From NCBI RefSeq assembly GCF_034087045.1, contig NZ_CP139247.1, positions 6,288,001 through 6,352,000 on the forward strand: a stretch of 64,000 nucleotides of DNA, given 5' to 3'. Position 1 is the stretch's first letter, and each line of letters begins with the position of its first letter. Positions 9,163 through 17,909 of the stretch are shown piece after piece. Source of the stretch: Chitinophaga sancti (GTDB lineage Bacteria; Bacteroidota; Bacteroidia; Chitinophagales; Chitinophagaceae). The notes beneath the pieces were generated by a model. The model was not told the DNA's origin, searched no databases, and saw only the letters and a program-made list of their open reading frames with translations. The translations under genes and the position numbers were made by a program.

Positions 9163-12100
9163 TTATAACTTAATACTAACACCTGTGCTTACGACCCTTT
9201 GAATGGGATAGCTATATGGTTGTACCTCCGGGTCCATGCCCTTAAAGCCAGCGATGGTAAATAGGTTTTCGCCATCCACGAATATTTTCAGACCGGATAT
9301 GTGGATCCTCTTTAACAGGCTGTATGGCAGTGAATATCCGATCTCCGCGTTTTTCAGTCTTACATAGTTGCCATTCTTCAGGTAGAAAGTAGAGAAAAGG
9401 GTATTGTTGTTCGTAGCGGATACAGCCAGTCTTGACAAGGTCGCTTCGCCTGCAGTTTCCGGTGTCCAGCGACCCGTCGCATTTTCATATACCTGACCGT
9501 TGGTCGTGTTATAGTCCATACCAAAGTGGTCTACGGCATTATTCAATGCACTGATCTGCCTGTTGCCTACACCCTGGATGACGAAACTAAAGTTGAATCC
9601 TTTGTAGTTACCACCCAGTGTAACCCCGAAGAATGCCAGTGGTTTGGTACCTCCGATGGTAGACTGGTCAAAGGCATCGATCACACCATCTCCATTCAGG
9701 TCTTTGTATTTAATATCGCCGGGTTGCGGAGTGTAGCCAGCTATGTGAGCACTACTGGCGGCATCTTCTGCATTCTGGTAAAGTCCAAGGGATGTATAAC
9801 CATAGAAAGTGCCTGATACCGGTAATCCTGTTCTTCTGTTCCAGGCATGAGGAGTAGCCAGTTCATCGTTGTAGATGATTTTGGAATAAGCAAGATTTCC
9901 GTTTGTAGTCACGAAGTAGTTGAAGTTGCCCAGATGGTTGTTGTAAGTCAGTGACAACTCAATACCATGGTACTGGTTCTTACCAATGTTCTCCAAAGGA
10001 TAACCGGTACCCAGCAAGGCAATAGAATTACCACGATATCCCAGTATATCTGAATATACATCATGGTAGTAATCGGCCGTGAGTTGTAAATGATTCCGGA
10101 AGAAAGAGATGTCTGTACCTACATCGAACTTGTTCGCTTTTTCCCAGGTGATATAAGGATTGGCCAGCGAACCTTCGTACTGATAATAAACAGTGGTGTA
10201 GCCGGTACCTACCTGGTAGTTCTTACCATTGTTATTGGAATTGTAGGTTTGAGAATATGCGTAATATAAAGAAGCGTTCAGATCAATATTTGCATTGCCT
10301 GTTCTGGCATAAGTAGCTCTCCATTTCCAACCACTGATCCAGGGAAGGTTTTCTTTGATGAAATCCTCATTGCCTATCTCCCATCCCAAACCGGCACCGT
10401 AGAAGAGGCCCCATCGTTTGCCTTCAGGGTACCGGTTATTGCCACTACCTATCAGGGTTGCATTTACAAAGTATTTCTTATTGTAGTCATACCCTACCCT
10501 ACCTCCTGCATTGGTGGTAGTTGATGCCAGGTCATAGTTCGCTACGACGGACTTGCGGTCGTACATCAGCTGTGCATCAACATTGCTCTTTTCGAAGCTC
10601 CTGTTATAGTTCAGGCTTCCCTGTGCATATGACTGACGGGAAGTAAATACAGTTCGGAATGCATTGCTTTGTGAAGTAGTGGTACCATAAATCACATAGG
10701 CACTATCTATATAACCATAAGATGGATTCTGTAAACTTCTGTCCAGTGCGGTGATTGACTGGTATGCCAGGTTACCTTTAATTTTGAATGTCAACCCTTT
10801 CAGCACACTGTTCAGGTTGTAGTTCAGGTCTAAATTTGCGAGAATGTCATTGGTATTGTTTTGTGTATAGCCTGAATATTGTGCTCTTGACAACAGGTTA
10901 TTGCTGTAAGGACCACCATTACCACCGATGTTGTTACCACCAAAGGAGCCATTGCGGTTGTAAATAGGATACGCATTATTAGGCGTTGAAAACAGTGCAT
11001 TCAACAAGCCATTGTAATCATTACCTGGTTCGCGGGTGTTCTGCACACGACCGAATAACTGAAGGTCCACATTCAGGTTCTGGTTCACCTGCACACCGAT
11101 GTCGGAGTTGATGACATAACGCTTCAGGCTATTGTTCGTACTATACGATACATCCGGACTGGTTTTGAAGATCCCTTCCTGGTCAAAATAACTGAGGGAT
11201 ACAGAATAGCGGGCCACATTTGTACCACCATTCACATTCAGTTTGTAGTTGGAGATAGGTGTATAATCTTTCAGGAGGGTCTTGAACCAGTTGATATCAG
11301 GATGACCATAAGGGTCTGTATGATTTTTATACGCAGCAAAATCTTCAGCACTGTACAGGGCAGGTTTTCCATCATTCATCAGAGTTTCATTCAGCAGGTA
11401 AGCATATTGGTAGGCAGGTAATGGTTTGGGTAAACCTAATGACTGCTGCATGCCTGTTTGTACCGTGAATGTGATATGCGGGCGGCCCATTTCCCCTCTC
11501 CTCGTCGTCACCAACATAACCGGGCGGGAACTGTTATTACCTAATAATAAGGTAGACAACCCATCTTTCAGCATAGAGATCGATTCAATAGATTCCGGAT
11601 CGATAGAAGAAATTTCTCTTTGTACCCCATCAATCACGGTCACGGGTGTTTGTCCTCTCACACTCAGGCTAATCTCAGAGTTATCTGTAGAGCGATTGTT
11701 ATTAGAAGATGCATTTACCAGTGTTTGTCCGATGATGGCGGAAGAAGAAATTTCACTCACATTGAAAGAAGTGAAGCCACTGTTTTGTTTGGTATACACA
11801 CCAGACAATTGGCCGGGAAATGCGTATACATATAAAGAAGCAGGTGTAGTGATCAATTGTTTTGTATAGATGGTAGACACGGCACCCAATACTTTGGAGC
11901 GGTCTACTCTTTCATACAGCATATCAACCTGGTTTGGAGATTTCAGGAATGCATCAGTGAGCTGTACCGTCATTTCAGCGGAGGCATTCAATTCACGGGT
12001 ATAATAGTCCTTCCACAAAAACACTAACACAGTACCGGGAGGTGTATCCAGGTGAAACTCTCCGTTAGCATCTGTGAATATTTCCTTCTTTGCATCTTTT

Positions 12101-12246
12101 ACCATGACCTTTACGCCGGCCATTGGTTCGCTGAATTCATTGACAACAGTGCCATTGATGCCGGACTTCTTTGCGTCCTGGGCAAAGATCTTTTGTTGCG
12201 TGAATGCAAACAGGCAGATCAGGCAAAATATGTAGCGCATAATCAT
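9163..12246 (-). CDS. SusC/RagA family receptor, divergent plug
   Basis: About 1027 residues. Signal peptide (MRYIFCLICLFAF), regulatory-like domain with GINGTVVNEFSEPMAGVKV, plug and barrel. The plug differs from a standard SusC: no DEVVVVGYG motif is present, and the usual GANGVILITTK becomes NNSSRPVMLVTTRRGE. I choose the ATG at 12246, which gives an ATGA overlap with the upstream DUF4961 stop; the ATG at 12240 is also possible and starts directly at the signal peptide. Pairs with the SusD immediately downstream. Barrel C-terminus is IQRVVSTGVSIKL. Confidence 0.92.
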   Translation of the reverse strand: MIMRYIFCLICLFAFTQQKIFAQDAKKSGINGTVVNEFSEPMAGVKVMVKDAKKEIFTDANGEFHLDTPPGTVLVFLWKDYYTRELNASAEMTVQLTDAFLKSPNQVDMLYERVDRSKVLGAVSTIYTKQLITTPASLYVYAFPGQLSGVYTKQNSGFTSFNVSEISSSAIIGQTLVNASSNNNRSTDNSEISLSVRGQTPVTVIDGVQREISSIDPESIESISMLKDGLSTLLLGNNSSRPVMLVTTRRGEMGRPHITFTVQTGMQQSLGLPKPLPAYQYAYLLNETLMNDGKPALYSAEDFAAYKNHTDPYGHPDINWFKTLLKDYTPISNYKLNVNGGTNVARYSVSLSYFDQEGIFKTSPDVSYSTNNSLKRYVINSDIGVQVNQNLNVDLQLFGRVQNTREPGNDYNGLLNALFSTPNNAYPIYNRNGSFGGNNIGGNGGPYSNNLLSRAQYSGYTQNNTNDILANLDLNYNLNSVLKGLTFKIKGNLAYQSITALDRSLQNPSYGYIDSAYVIYGTTTSQSNAFRTVFTSRQSYAQGSLNYNRSFEKSNVDAQLMYDRKSVVANYDLASTTTNAGGRVGYDYNKKYFVNATLIGSGNNRYPEGKRWGLFYGAGLGWEIGNEDFIKENLPWISGWKWRATYARTGNANIDLNASLYYAYSQTYNSNNNGKNYQVGTGYTTVYYQYEGSLANPYITWEKANKFDVGTDISFFRNHLQLTADYYHDVYSDILGYRGNSIALLGTGYPLENIGKNQYHGIELSLTYNNHLGNFNYFVTTNGNLAYSKIIYNDELATPHAWNRRTGLPVSGTFYGYTSLGLYQNAEDAASSAHIAGYTPQPGDIKYKDLNGDGVIDAFDQSTIGGTKPLAFFGVTLGGNYKGFNFSFVIQGVGNRQISALNNAVDHFGMDYNTTNGQVYENATGRWTPETAGEATLSRLAVSATNNNTLFSTFYLKNGNYVRLKNAEIGYSLPYSLLKRIHISGLKIFVDGENLFTIAGFKGMDPEVQPYSYPIQRVVSTGVSIKL

Positions 12247-13259
12247 CCACATTTAAATTTGTAAGTGAAAGGAGCAGTGGTGTTACCATATCCCACCTGT
12301 TTGGTGCCGGTCTTATCTGTGATGTAGTAAGTCATGTTAGTAACGGTCTGGCTATCGCTCACACCGAAGAATGACCGGGGCCAGAGGGTAATTTCATAGC
12401 GGCCGCTACCTACCCCTTTCATCAGTGTTCTGGAAGTCTGTTCACAGATTGTGATGGTTTGCCCATCACTGGTCGTACCTGTTGCACAGAGGTATACTTC
12501 GTCACTACCAGAAAGTTCCGTCTCAATTACATTGGAGTCGAATGTAATGGTAACGAGATCGTTGTCCAGCGACTTTGGTGGAGAGACAGTGGTGAGTTGT
12601 GGATTACAGAAGTCAACCAGGTCGCCGCTGCCACCAGTCACCGTAAAGCAATCGCCTATGTACTGGTTGTAATATTCTGCGGTGGGACCATAGCCTTCAT
12701 CGAAGTAGGTATCGGAGGTAAAACCGTTGGTCGTATTTGCTACTACATAGGCCAGTTTTACAACCGTAGGATTATCATCTGCGCCTACTTTCAGGTTGAT
12801 ATAAATAGAGCCGGTGATCTTATCGCCATTTGCATAGGTAAATGGATTATCACTTTGCATAACGACCCATTCCATATCATCAATGAGGTTCCCGGCAATG
12901 CCGAAGGTAGCTCTCATATAATCAGGCCAGTTCTTGCCATCTCCGTGAGCAGCAAGGGTGGTGAGTGGAACCATGGTAAAGGAGCCATCGCCCTTGCTGC
13001 TCTTGTAGGTCGCCGTCATGTTCTGCGTACCTTTCCAGCCTTTGGGCATCAGTACGCCGAGAATGAGGCGATCACTACCACCGGAGTTGCAGGATTCATC
13101 AATGTCCAGTTGGATGGGAACAACATCACCTACCTTGGCGGACGCAGGGATGGTAACTTTAGAGATCTTTATATGACAGAAGCTGAACACGATGCCGATA
13201 AGGAGTAATGCGGACAGCATCCAGATCTTACGTCCTCTAATATTTAAACGTGGAAGCAT
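12243..13259 (-). CDS. DUF4961 domain protein of SusCD loci
   Basis: 338 residues with an N-terminal hydrophobic segment (IWMLSALLLIGIVFSFC) that ends in a cysteine, probably a lipobox or membrane anchor. The body is strand-rich and Ig-like, with VTIPASAKVGDVVPIQLDID, GVLMPKGWKGTQNMTA and SGSDEVYLCATGT. This matches DUF4961, a family known mainly as a partner of DUF5004 in Bacteroidetes polysaccharide loci; no activity is established. Adjacent to DUF5004 (7 bases) and overlapping the next SusC start, so it is translationally coupled. An accessory glycan-binding role at the surface is the usual guess and is inference. Confidence 0.75.
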   Translation of the reverse strand: MLPRLNIRGRKIWMLSALLLIGIVFSFCHIKISKVTIPASAKVGDVVPIQLDIDESCNSGGSDRLILGVLMPKGWKGTQNMTATYKSSKGDGSFTMVPLTTLAAHGDGKNWPDYMRATFGIAGNLIDDMEWVVMQSDNPFTYANGDKITGSIYINLKVGADDNPTVVKLAYVVANTTNGFTSDTYFDEGYGPTAEYYNQYIGDCFTVTGGSGDLVDFCNPQLTTVSPPKSLDNDLVTITFDSNVIETELSGSDEVYLCATGTTSDGQTITICEQTSRTLMKGVGSGRYEITLWPRSFFGVSDSQTVTNMTYYITDKTGTKQVGYGNTTAPFTYKFKCG

Positions 13260-13266
13260 AAAATTA

Positions 13267-13689
13267 TCAGTTATCTTTTTCCAGTGTATAGATATATGCG
13301 TTCAGTTCACAGCCCGGCACGAAGGTGAGGTTCAGTTGCCGCACACCCGCCGTGGTGATGTAATTGAAGGGAGTAGCAACAGCAGATCCTCCTTGTGGAG
13401 TGAACGTGATCCTGAAAGGATATGCAGGATCATCCAGTGCATAGGTGCCATTTGCATTCACGAGGAAAGGCACCCTGTTTACGATGGTATAATTGCCAGC
13501 GGAATCAAATTTCACCCTGAACTGTGTGAAGTCAAAAGCGTTGGTGATGTCAGTTCCATTCCTTGTAGCCTTCAGGATCTTCCAGCTACCGGAAATATTT
13601 TTAGGTGCTTCGCCTACCGGGGAGATCTCTTCTATCTTGCAGGAAAAGAGCAGCAGGCAAAGGAGTGATGGAATTATATAGCGATTCAT
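13267..13689 (-). CDS. DUF5004 lipocalin-like lipoprotein
   Basis: 140 residues from the ATG at 13689; the longer reading frame to 13698 would need a TTG start. Signal peptide MNRYIIPSLLCLLLFSC has a lipobox (LLFSC). The remainder, ISGSWKILKATRNGTDIT, FRVKFDSAGNYTIVNR and GTYALDDPAYPFRITF, is the small lipocalin-like beta barrel of DUF5004. These are presumed surface lipoproteins that accompany DUF4961 and SusD. The order SusD-DUF5004-DUF4961 is preserved here. Function is unproven. Confidence 0.78.
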   Translation of the reverse strand: MNRYIIPSLLCLLLFSCKIEEISPVGEAPKNISGSWKILKATRNGTDITNAFDFTQFRVKFDSAGNYTIVNRVPFLVNANGTYALDDPAYPFRITFTPQGGSAVATPFNYITTAGVRQLNLTFVPGCELNAYIYTLEKDN

Positions 13690-13708
13690 AACATGCAATG
13701 ATTAAAGA

Positions 13709-15490
13709 TTAGTACCCGGGATTTTGGACCAATTCAGAAGATTTACCAGTTTCAGATAAAGGGAATGGCCACAGGTACATGGCTGCGCGGAAGTTATGTT
13801 TGGTCACATTGAACGGTTTGTAACTCACAGTTCCGTTATTCCTGTCTACTTCCATCCCTGCAGATTGAATATTTTCCGTTTGCGGGGCAATCTTCCATCT
13901 TCTTACATCCCAGAAGCGATGTCCTTCATATGCCAGTTCTATACGTCTTTCATTTTGAATATAGGTTCTCATTTCAGACTGGGAAAGACCGGTTGGAAGC
14001 TGGTAAGGATCTAAGCCTGCACGCTCGCGAATCGCTTCTACAGCAGCGTATACATTGCCGGTAGGGCCTTCGTATTCATTGGCAGCTTCTGCATAGTTGA
14101 GCAGCATTTCTGCATAGCGCATCAATGGTTGTACCCTGTCGGAACCATGGTTGATGGTTGCTGCAATGGCTTCGGGATCCAACATCTTATTATTATAATA
14201 ACCGGTGAGTGTACCTTGATGAACGGCATCCTGGCCAGTAGAAACACCATTATAGTTACCTACATAAATATTCACAGGTGCGGAACCGTTTGTCTGACCA
14301 TTGCTGGTGCGTACGAGCAACACTGTCTGATCGTGGATGATGCTGTAATCCAGTCTCGGATCACGGTTCTTGTAAGGATCATTTGGATCATAGCCGGAAG
14401 ATGGATCGGTAATGAGTTTGCCATTCTTCATAGGGAAAGCATCTACCAACCCCTGATAAGGGAAAGAACCGGTACCATTGCTACCCCTGGATGGTGGCAG
14501 GAACATATTCTCGAAGTCACTATTGCCGGTAGGGCGCATGAGCTGGAAAATGTATTCTGTGTTCACACGTTGGGGGAACAGGCCCTGGAAACCATATCCG
14601 GGAGAGCTGGTCTGGTAATCGTTCTTTGTATTCAGGGTATAGGTGCCTAAAGTAATCACTGCCTGAGCAGCTTCTTCTGCCAGTTTCCAACGGTTGTTAT
14701 CAGTAGTTGGATAACCTACCAGTGAAGGATCAACACTTACACCACCACCGGGACCGGCATCGGCAGGTAAGGTGGTGCCATTAAATAAAGGGCTGGCAGC
14801 GTACAACAGTACCCTTGCCTTGAGAGCCAGACAAGCACCTTTGGAGGCACGACCATAGTTAAGGCCTGTTTGTGTAACAGGTAAAATATTGCCGGCTGCA
14901 TCCAATTCAGAGAGGATGTAGTTAACACATTCTTCGTAGGTGCTTCTTTTTGCCACAATAGGCTTATCGTAGGACAGTAAAGTATCGCCTACCAAAGGTA
15001 CACCCGCATAGTGCTGTACGAGAATGGCGTAAAACCAGGCTCGCAGGAAGTGGGCTTCTGCAATCATCTGTGTTTTATAAGCATGCCTTAAGGGGGCATT
15101 GTCTATATTCTTTAACAGCACATTGACAGCGCGGATTTGAGAATAGCAGGTTTTGTAAGGCTCTTCACCAATAATACCTGCGTTGACAGTGCCGGTGGCA
15201 AACTGGGTAGCAGGCGTGGAAAATGCGTGTGAAGGCTCAGCTTCATCACAGGCAGCTTCTAACCCCCCACATACGATGTAGTTGTAGGAAAAGCGGCTAA
15301 GGCTCGCACTCAGTCCTACGTTGGAATAAATGTTGGCAAGAAATCCTACGGTTCTGGAACTATCGCCAAATACACTTTGTTCATCCAGGTTCGTGGTAGT
15401 GGTTGCTGTCAGGAATCCTTCCTTTCGGCAGGAAGAGTAGATGAGAGCTGCTGCCATTAGTATAAAAACGGGAATACAGCGTTTTATCAT
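13709..15490 (-). CDS. SusD/RagB family lipoprotein, first gene of the operon
   Basis: 593 residues with signal peptide and lipobox (IYSSC). SusD landmarks are AHFLRAWFYAILVQHYAGVP, LMRYAEMLLNYAEAANEYEG and ERRIELAYEGHRFWDVRRW. It is the promoter-proximal gene, with no SusC before it, which is unusual because SusC normally precedes SusD. The upstream 198 bases carry two operator-like palindromes. Its partner is probably one of the two SusC proteins downstream. C-terminus ELVQNPGY is typical. Confidence 0.93.
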   Translation of the reverse strand: MIKRCIPVFILMAAALIYSSCRKEGFLTATTTTNLDEQSVFGDSSRTVGFLANIYSNVGLSASLSRFSYNYIVCGGLEAACDEAEPSHAFSTPATQFATGTVNAGIIGEEPYKTCYSQIRAVNVLLKNIDNAPLRHAYKTQMIAEAHFLRAWFYAILVQHYAGVPLVGDTLLSYDKPIVAKRSTYEECVNYILSELDAAGNILPVTQTGLNYGRASKGACLALKARVLLYAASPLFNGTTLPADAGPGGGVSVDPSLVGYPTTDNNRWKLAEEAAQAVITLGTYTLNTKNDYQTSSPGYGFQGLFPQRVNTEYIFQLMRPTGNSDFENMFLPPSRGSNGTGSFPYQGLVDAFPMKNGKLITDPSSGYDPNDPYKNRDPRLDYSIIHDQTVLLVRTSNGQTNGSAPVNIYVGNYNGVSTGQDAVHQGTLTGYYNNKMLDPEAIAATINHGSDRVQPLMRYAEMLLNYAEAANEYEGPTGNVYAAVEAIRERAGLDPYQLPTGLSQSEMRTYIQNERRIELAYEGHRFWDVRRWKIAPQTENIQSAGMEVDRNNGTVSYKPFNVTKHNFRAAMYLWPFPLSETGKSSELVQNPGY

Positions 15491-15558
15491 AAATGGACGT
15501 GATTTATTTGTATCAGAATATTAACGTGGTATAGTTTATATGGTTCAACATCTTAAGT

Positions 15559-15577
15559 GGTTAAACCGATTTAGCAT
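15559..15577. promoter_or_regulatory. Operator-like palindrome, copy 1 (variant)
   Basis: GGTTAAACCGATTTAGCAT at 15559-15577 is an imperfect copy of the palindrome whose best core is TAAACCGGTTTA, also at 15661, 22359 and 22471. It lies about 70 bases upstream of the SusD start at 15490. A central CG with A/T arms is typical of LacI-family operators; assignment to that family is inference. Confidence 0.6.
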
Positions 15578-15658
15578 TATAAAAAACGTGAAATCTTTCT
15601 GTCCCCCCTGTTCTTAATCCTGTTCTGGTTGATTGTTTGTCAGAACACTAAAATACGA

Positions 15659-15682
15659 TTGTTAAACCGGTTTAGCAAATTA
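15659..15682 (-). promoter_or_regulatory. Operator-like palindrome, copy 2 (perfect core)
   Basis: GTTAAACCGGTTTAGCAAAT starts at 15661; the core TAAACCGGTTTA is a perfect 12-base palindrome. On the minus strand the flank reads AATTTGCTAAACC, so a TTTG like the end of a TANNTTTG promoter box abuts the palindrome. That placement would let a repressor block transcription of the 15490 operon. Confidence 0.65.
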
Positions 15683-15688
15683 AAAATG

Positions 15689-16501
15689 CTATTTTTCCCT
15701 TTGAAAATAATTATGAAAGAACAATGCCTGGTACTGGATGGAATTTGACCAATATTCCCATGTATGCCCACCAGGTCTCACCGTATAATCATGTGGAATA
15801 TTTCTTTCCAACAGTTTCTCATGGAGCTTTTCATTACAATTATGAAAAAAATCTTCTGCACCACAATCGATGGTCAGGTCCAGTAAGTTGGGAATAAGCA
15901 GGTGCACCATATTAATCACACTGTTATTCTCCCACCGCTCCGGGTACTCGCTATATTTACCTAACAATTTTTCCAGGTCCCAGTTGAGTGGAAATGGACG
16001 GAGGTCCACTCCCCCACTCATACTTCCTGCCGCACCGAAAGTATTGGGGTGGCGAAAAGCGAGAAACAGTGCGCCATGTCCTCCCATACTCAGACCGGTT
16101 ATAGCCCGGCCGGAACGAGTGGGAATAGTGGAATAGTGCTGGTCCATCCAGTTGACCAGCTCTGTTCCTACATAGGTTTCGTATTTGGAATCCTTCTTTA
16201 CTTCACTGTCAAAGTACCAGCTGCCAAAGTCACCATCCGGACACACAATGATCATATGATACAGGTCTGTGAGCACGGCCAGGTCCGGATCCTTTTTAAT
16301 CCAGTCGCCATAGTTGCCGCTATACCCATGCAATAGATACAATACAGGAAAATGGCGGCTGCTGTTATAATCAGCAGGTGTGATCACCACCGCCTTTATT
16401 TCCTTTTGCATAGACGAACTATAGGTTGTAATAGTATCTACTCTGGCCGCCAGCAGGCGAACCGGGCTCAGTACAAAAAGTAATGATAAGATGTATCTCA
16501 T
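15689..16501 (-). CDS. Secreted CE1/esterase-D-type esterase
   Basis: 270 residues, signal peptide ending near LLAAR. Alpha/beta-hydrolase fold: oxyanion segment LYLLHGYSGNYGDW, nucleophile elbow GLSMGGHG (Ser138), acid in DCGAEDFF (Asp217) and histidine in RPGGHTWEYW (His246). The family removes acyl groups (acetyl, feruloyl and others) from glycans or small esters; the substrate is not shown. Last gene of the GH38-like operon, 8 bases after the SGNH hydrolase, so a deacylating step in glycan breakdown is likely. Confidence 0.88.
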   Translation of the reverse strand: MRYILSLLFVLSPVRLLAARVDTITTYSSSMQKEIKAVVITPADYNSSRHFPVLYLLHGYSGNYGDWIKKDPDLAVLTDLYHMIIVCPDGDFGSWYFDSEVKKDSKYETYVGTELVNWMDQHYSTIPTRSGRAITGLSMGGHGALFLAFRHPNTFGAAGSMSGGVDLRPFPLNWDLEKLLGKYSEYPERWENNSVINMVHLLIPNLLDLTIDCGAEDFFHNCNEKLHEKLLERNIPHDYTVRPGGHTWEYWSNSIQYQALFFHNYFQREK

Positions 16502-16509
16502 AATTCGGG

Positions 16510-17898
16510 TTATCTGGCTGCAACAATGGCAACTTTGTGCAACTGAGGTTTATTGATTTCATAAATTTTATTGATCAGCACATCCTGCTCCTGCTTCCAC
16601 ACATCACGTAATGCCTTGTAACGGGAGCGGGTATAGTTGTCACGGTTGCCGGCTACAAAGATGTTGCCTGCAGCAAAGACATTCACTGAATCCATCGCTG
16701 CATTGCTATCATTGAAGAGCAGGCCTTTCCCTTTCAGGAAGTCGTAGTTCATCCAGGCATACATTCTTGTTCTTCTTTCGATGTCCCAGCGTTCTTCATT
16801 CATTTCACGGATCTGAATGGCCTGCTGGTATTCAGGCGTACGGGTATTTTCTGCGAGATTGATACCGGCATTGAGTTCACCGGCATCGTAGGTACCCACA
16901 TTTTCACCATCCATGAGCAGGTTGTATTTACCGGCTTTCAAACCGCTCACCTGTAGTATTTCCTGGTTGAATTCTTTATTGAAAGGCACGACTTTCAATG
17001 CATCAGATTGTTTGTGCAGTTGCCCCCAGCCTCGCGGAATAGTGTCCAATGGATAAGGAAGTGACTGCGCCAGGTAACCAAAGCTCACACCATCAGCAGT
17101 TGTAGCTACACCACTGATCTGGCAATTGGTTTGTTGCTTTACCTGTTTTGTGACTGCATCTACATGAATTACAGCGACAGGTTTGTTGTCCAGGCCCTGC
17201 GCTTTCAGGAACAGGTAAGCCATGACCATATGCCCGTCATTGTCAGGGTGAATGCGGTCACTGGGAGTCAGGCTAAAGGTAGAATCCTTTTGTTGCTCAC
17301 GTTGATTGATCGCCATCATGGGATGGTAAAAGTCAACGAACGGCCAGTTGTTCTTTTTGGCTGCCTGTTGCTGGAAAGCAACTATTTCAGTAAGGGCTTC
17401 GGTTTTATTAGGAAATCGATTTTTATCATTGAACTTGGAGGTGTAGTCATATGGAGAACCACCGATGAAGATCTTTTTGATATCAGATCTTTTTTTCAGT
17501 TTATCTTCAATCCTGCCATAGTATTTGTAAGAGTTAGCCATGCGTTTTTGCATAGTATCCTTGCCATCGGCACGGTACCATTCGAAATAGCCAGAATCGT
17601 TCATGCCCCAGGTCAGGGTGAGCACGGTGGGTTTCTTCGATAATACGTCATCGTCAAAACGTTCGTAGATCTGCTGTGCCACATCGCCACCAATTCCGGC
17701 ATTGACACAGGTAATGCGTCGCTCCGGGAAATGCGTCATGTAATACAACCAGATGTAGGAATGGTAATGCCCTCCATCTGTGATACTATTGCCAACGAAG
17801 ACAACACGATCTCCTTTCTGGAAAGGTGCAGCTTGTTGTTGTGCTTTTGCCGTTATTGCGCCGGCTGCCATGAACAGAATCAGTAATTTCTTTCGCAT
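16510..17898 (-). CDS. Secreted SGNH/GDSL hydrolase
   Basis: 462 residues with a signal peptide. SGNH blocks: block I GDRVVFVGNSITDGG (Ser38), block II NAGIGGD, block III WGMNDSG and block V IHPDNDGHMVMA (Asp/His pair). A C-terminal extension of about 200 residues follows, seen in Bacteroidetes SGNH esterases that attack decorated polysaccharides. Probable role: carbohydrate O-esterase in the periplasm. Neighbours are a GH92 mannosidase 11 bases upstream and the CE1-type esterase downstream. Confidence 0.87.
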   Translation of the reverse strand: MRKKLLILFMAAGAITAKAQQQAAPFQKGDRVVFVGNSITDGGHYHSYIWLYYMTHFPERRITCVNAGIGGDVAQQIYERFDDDVLSKKPTVLTLTWGMNDSGYFEWYRADGKDTMQKRMANSYKYYGRIEDKLKKRSDIKKIFIGGSPYDYTSKFNDKNRFPNKTEALTEIVAFQQQAAKKNNWPFVDFYHPMMAINQREQQKDSTFSLTPSDRIHPDNDGHMVMAYLFLKAQGLDNKPVAVIHVDAVTKQVKQQTNCQISGVATTADGVSFGYLAQSLPYPLDTIPRGWGQLHKQSDALKVVPFNKEFNQEILQVSGLKAGKYNLLMDGENVGTYDAGELNAGINLAENTRTPEYQQAIQIREMNEERWDIERRTRMYAWMNYDFLKGKGLLFNDSNAAMDSVNVFAAGNIFVAGNRDNYTRSRYKALRDVWKQEQDVLINKIYEINKPQLHKVAIVAAR

Positions 17899-17909
17899 GT
17901 GAAATTTAG

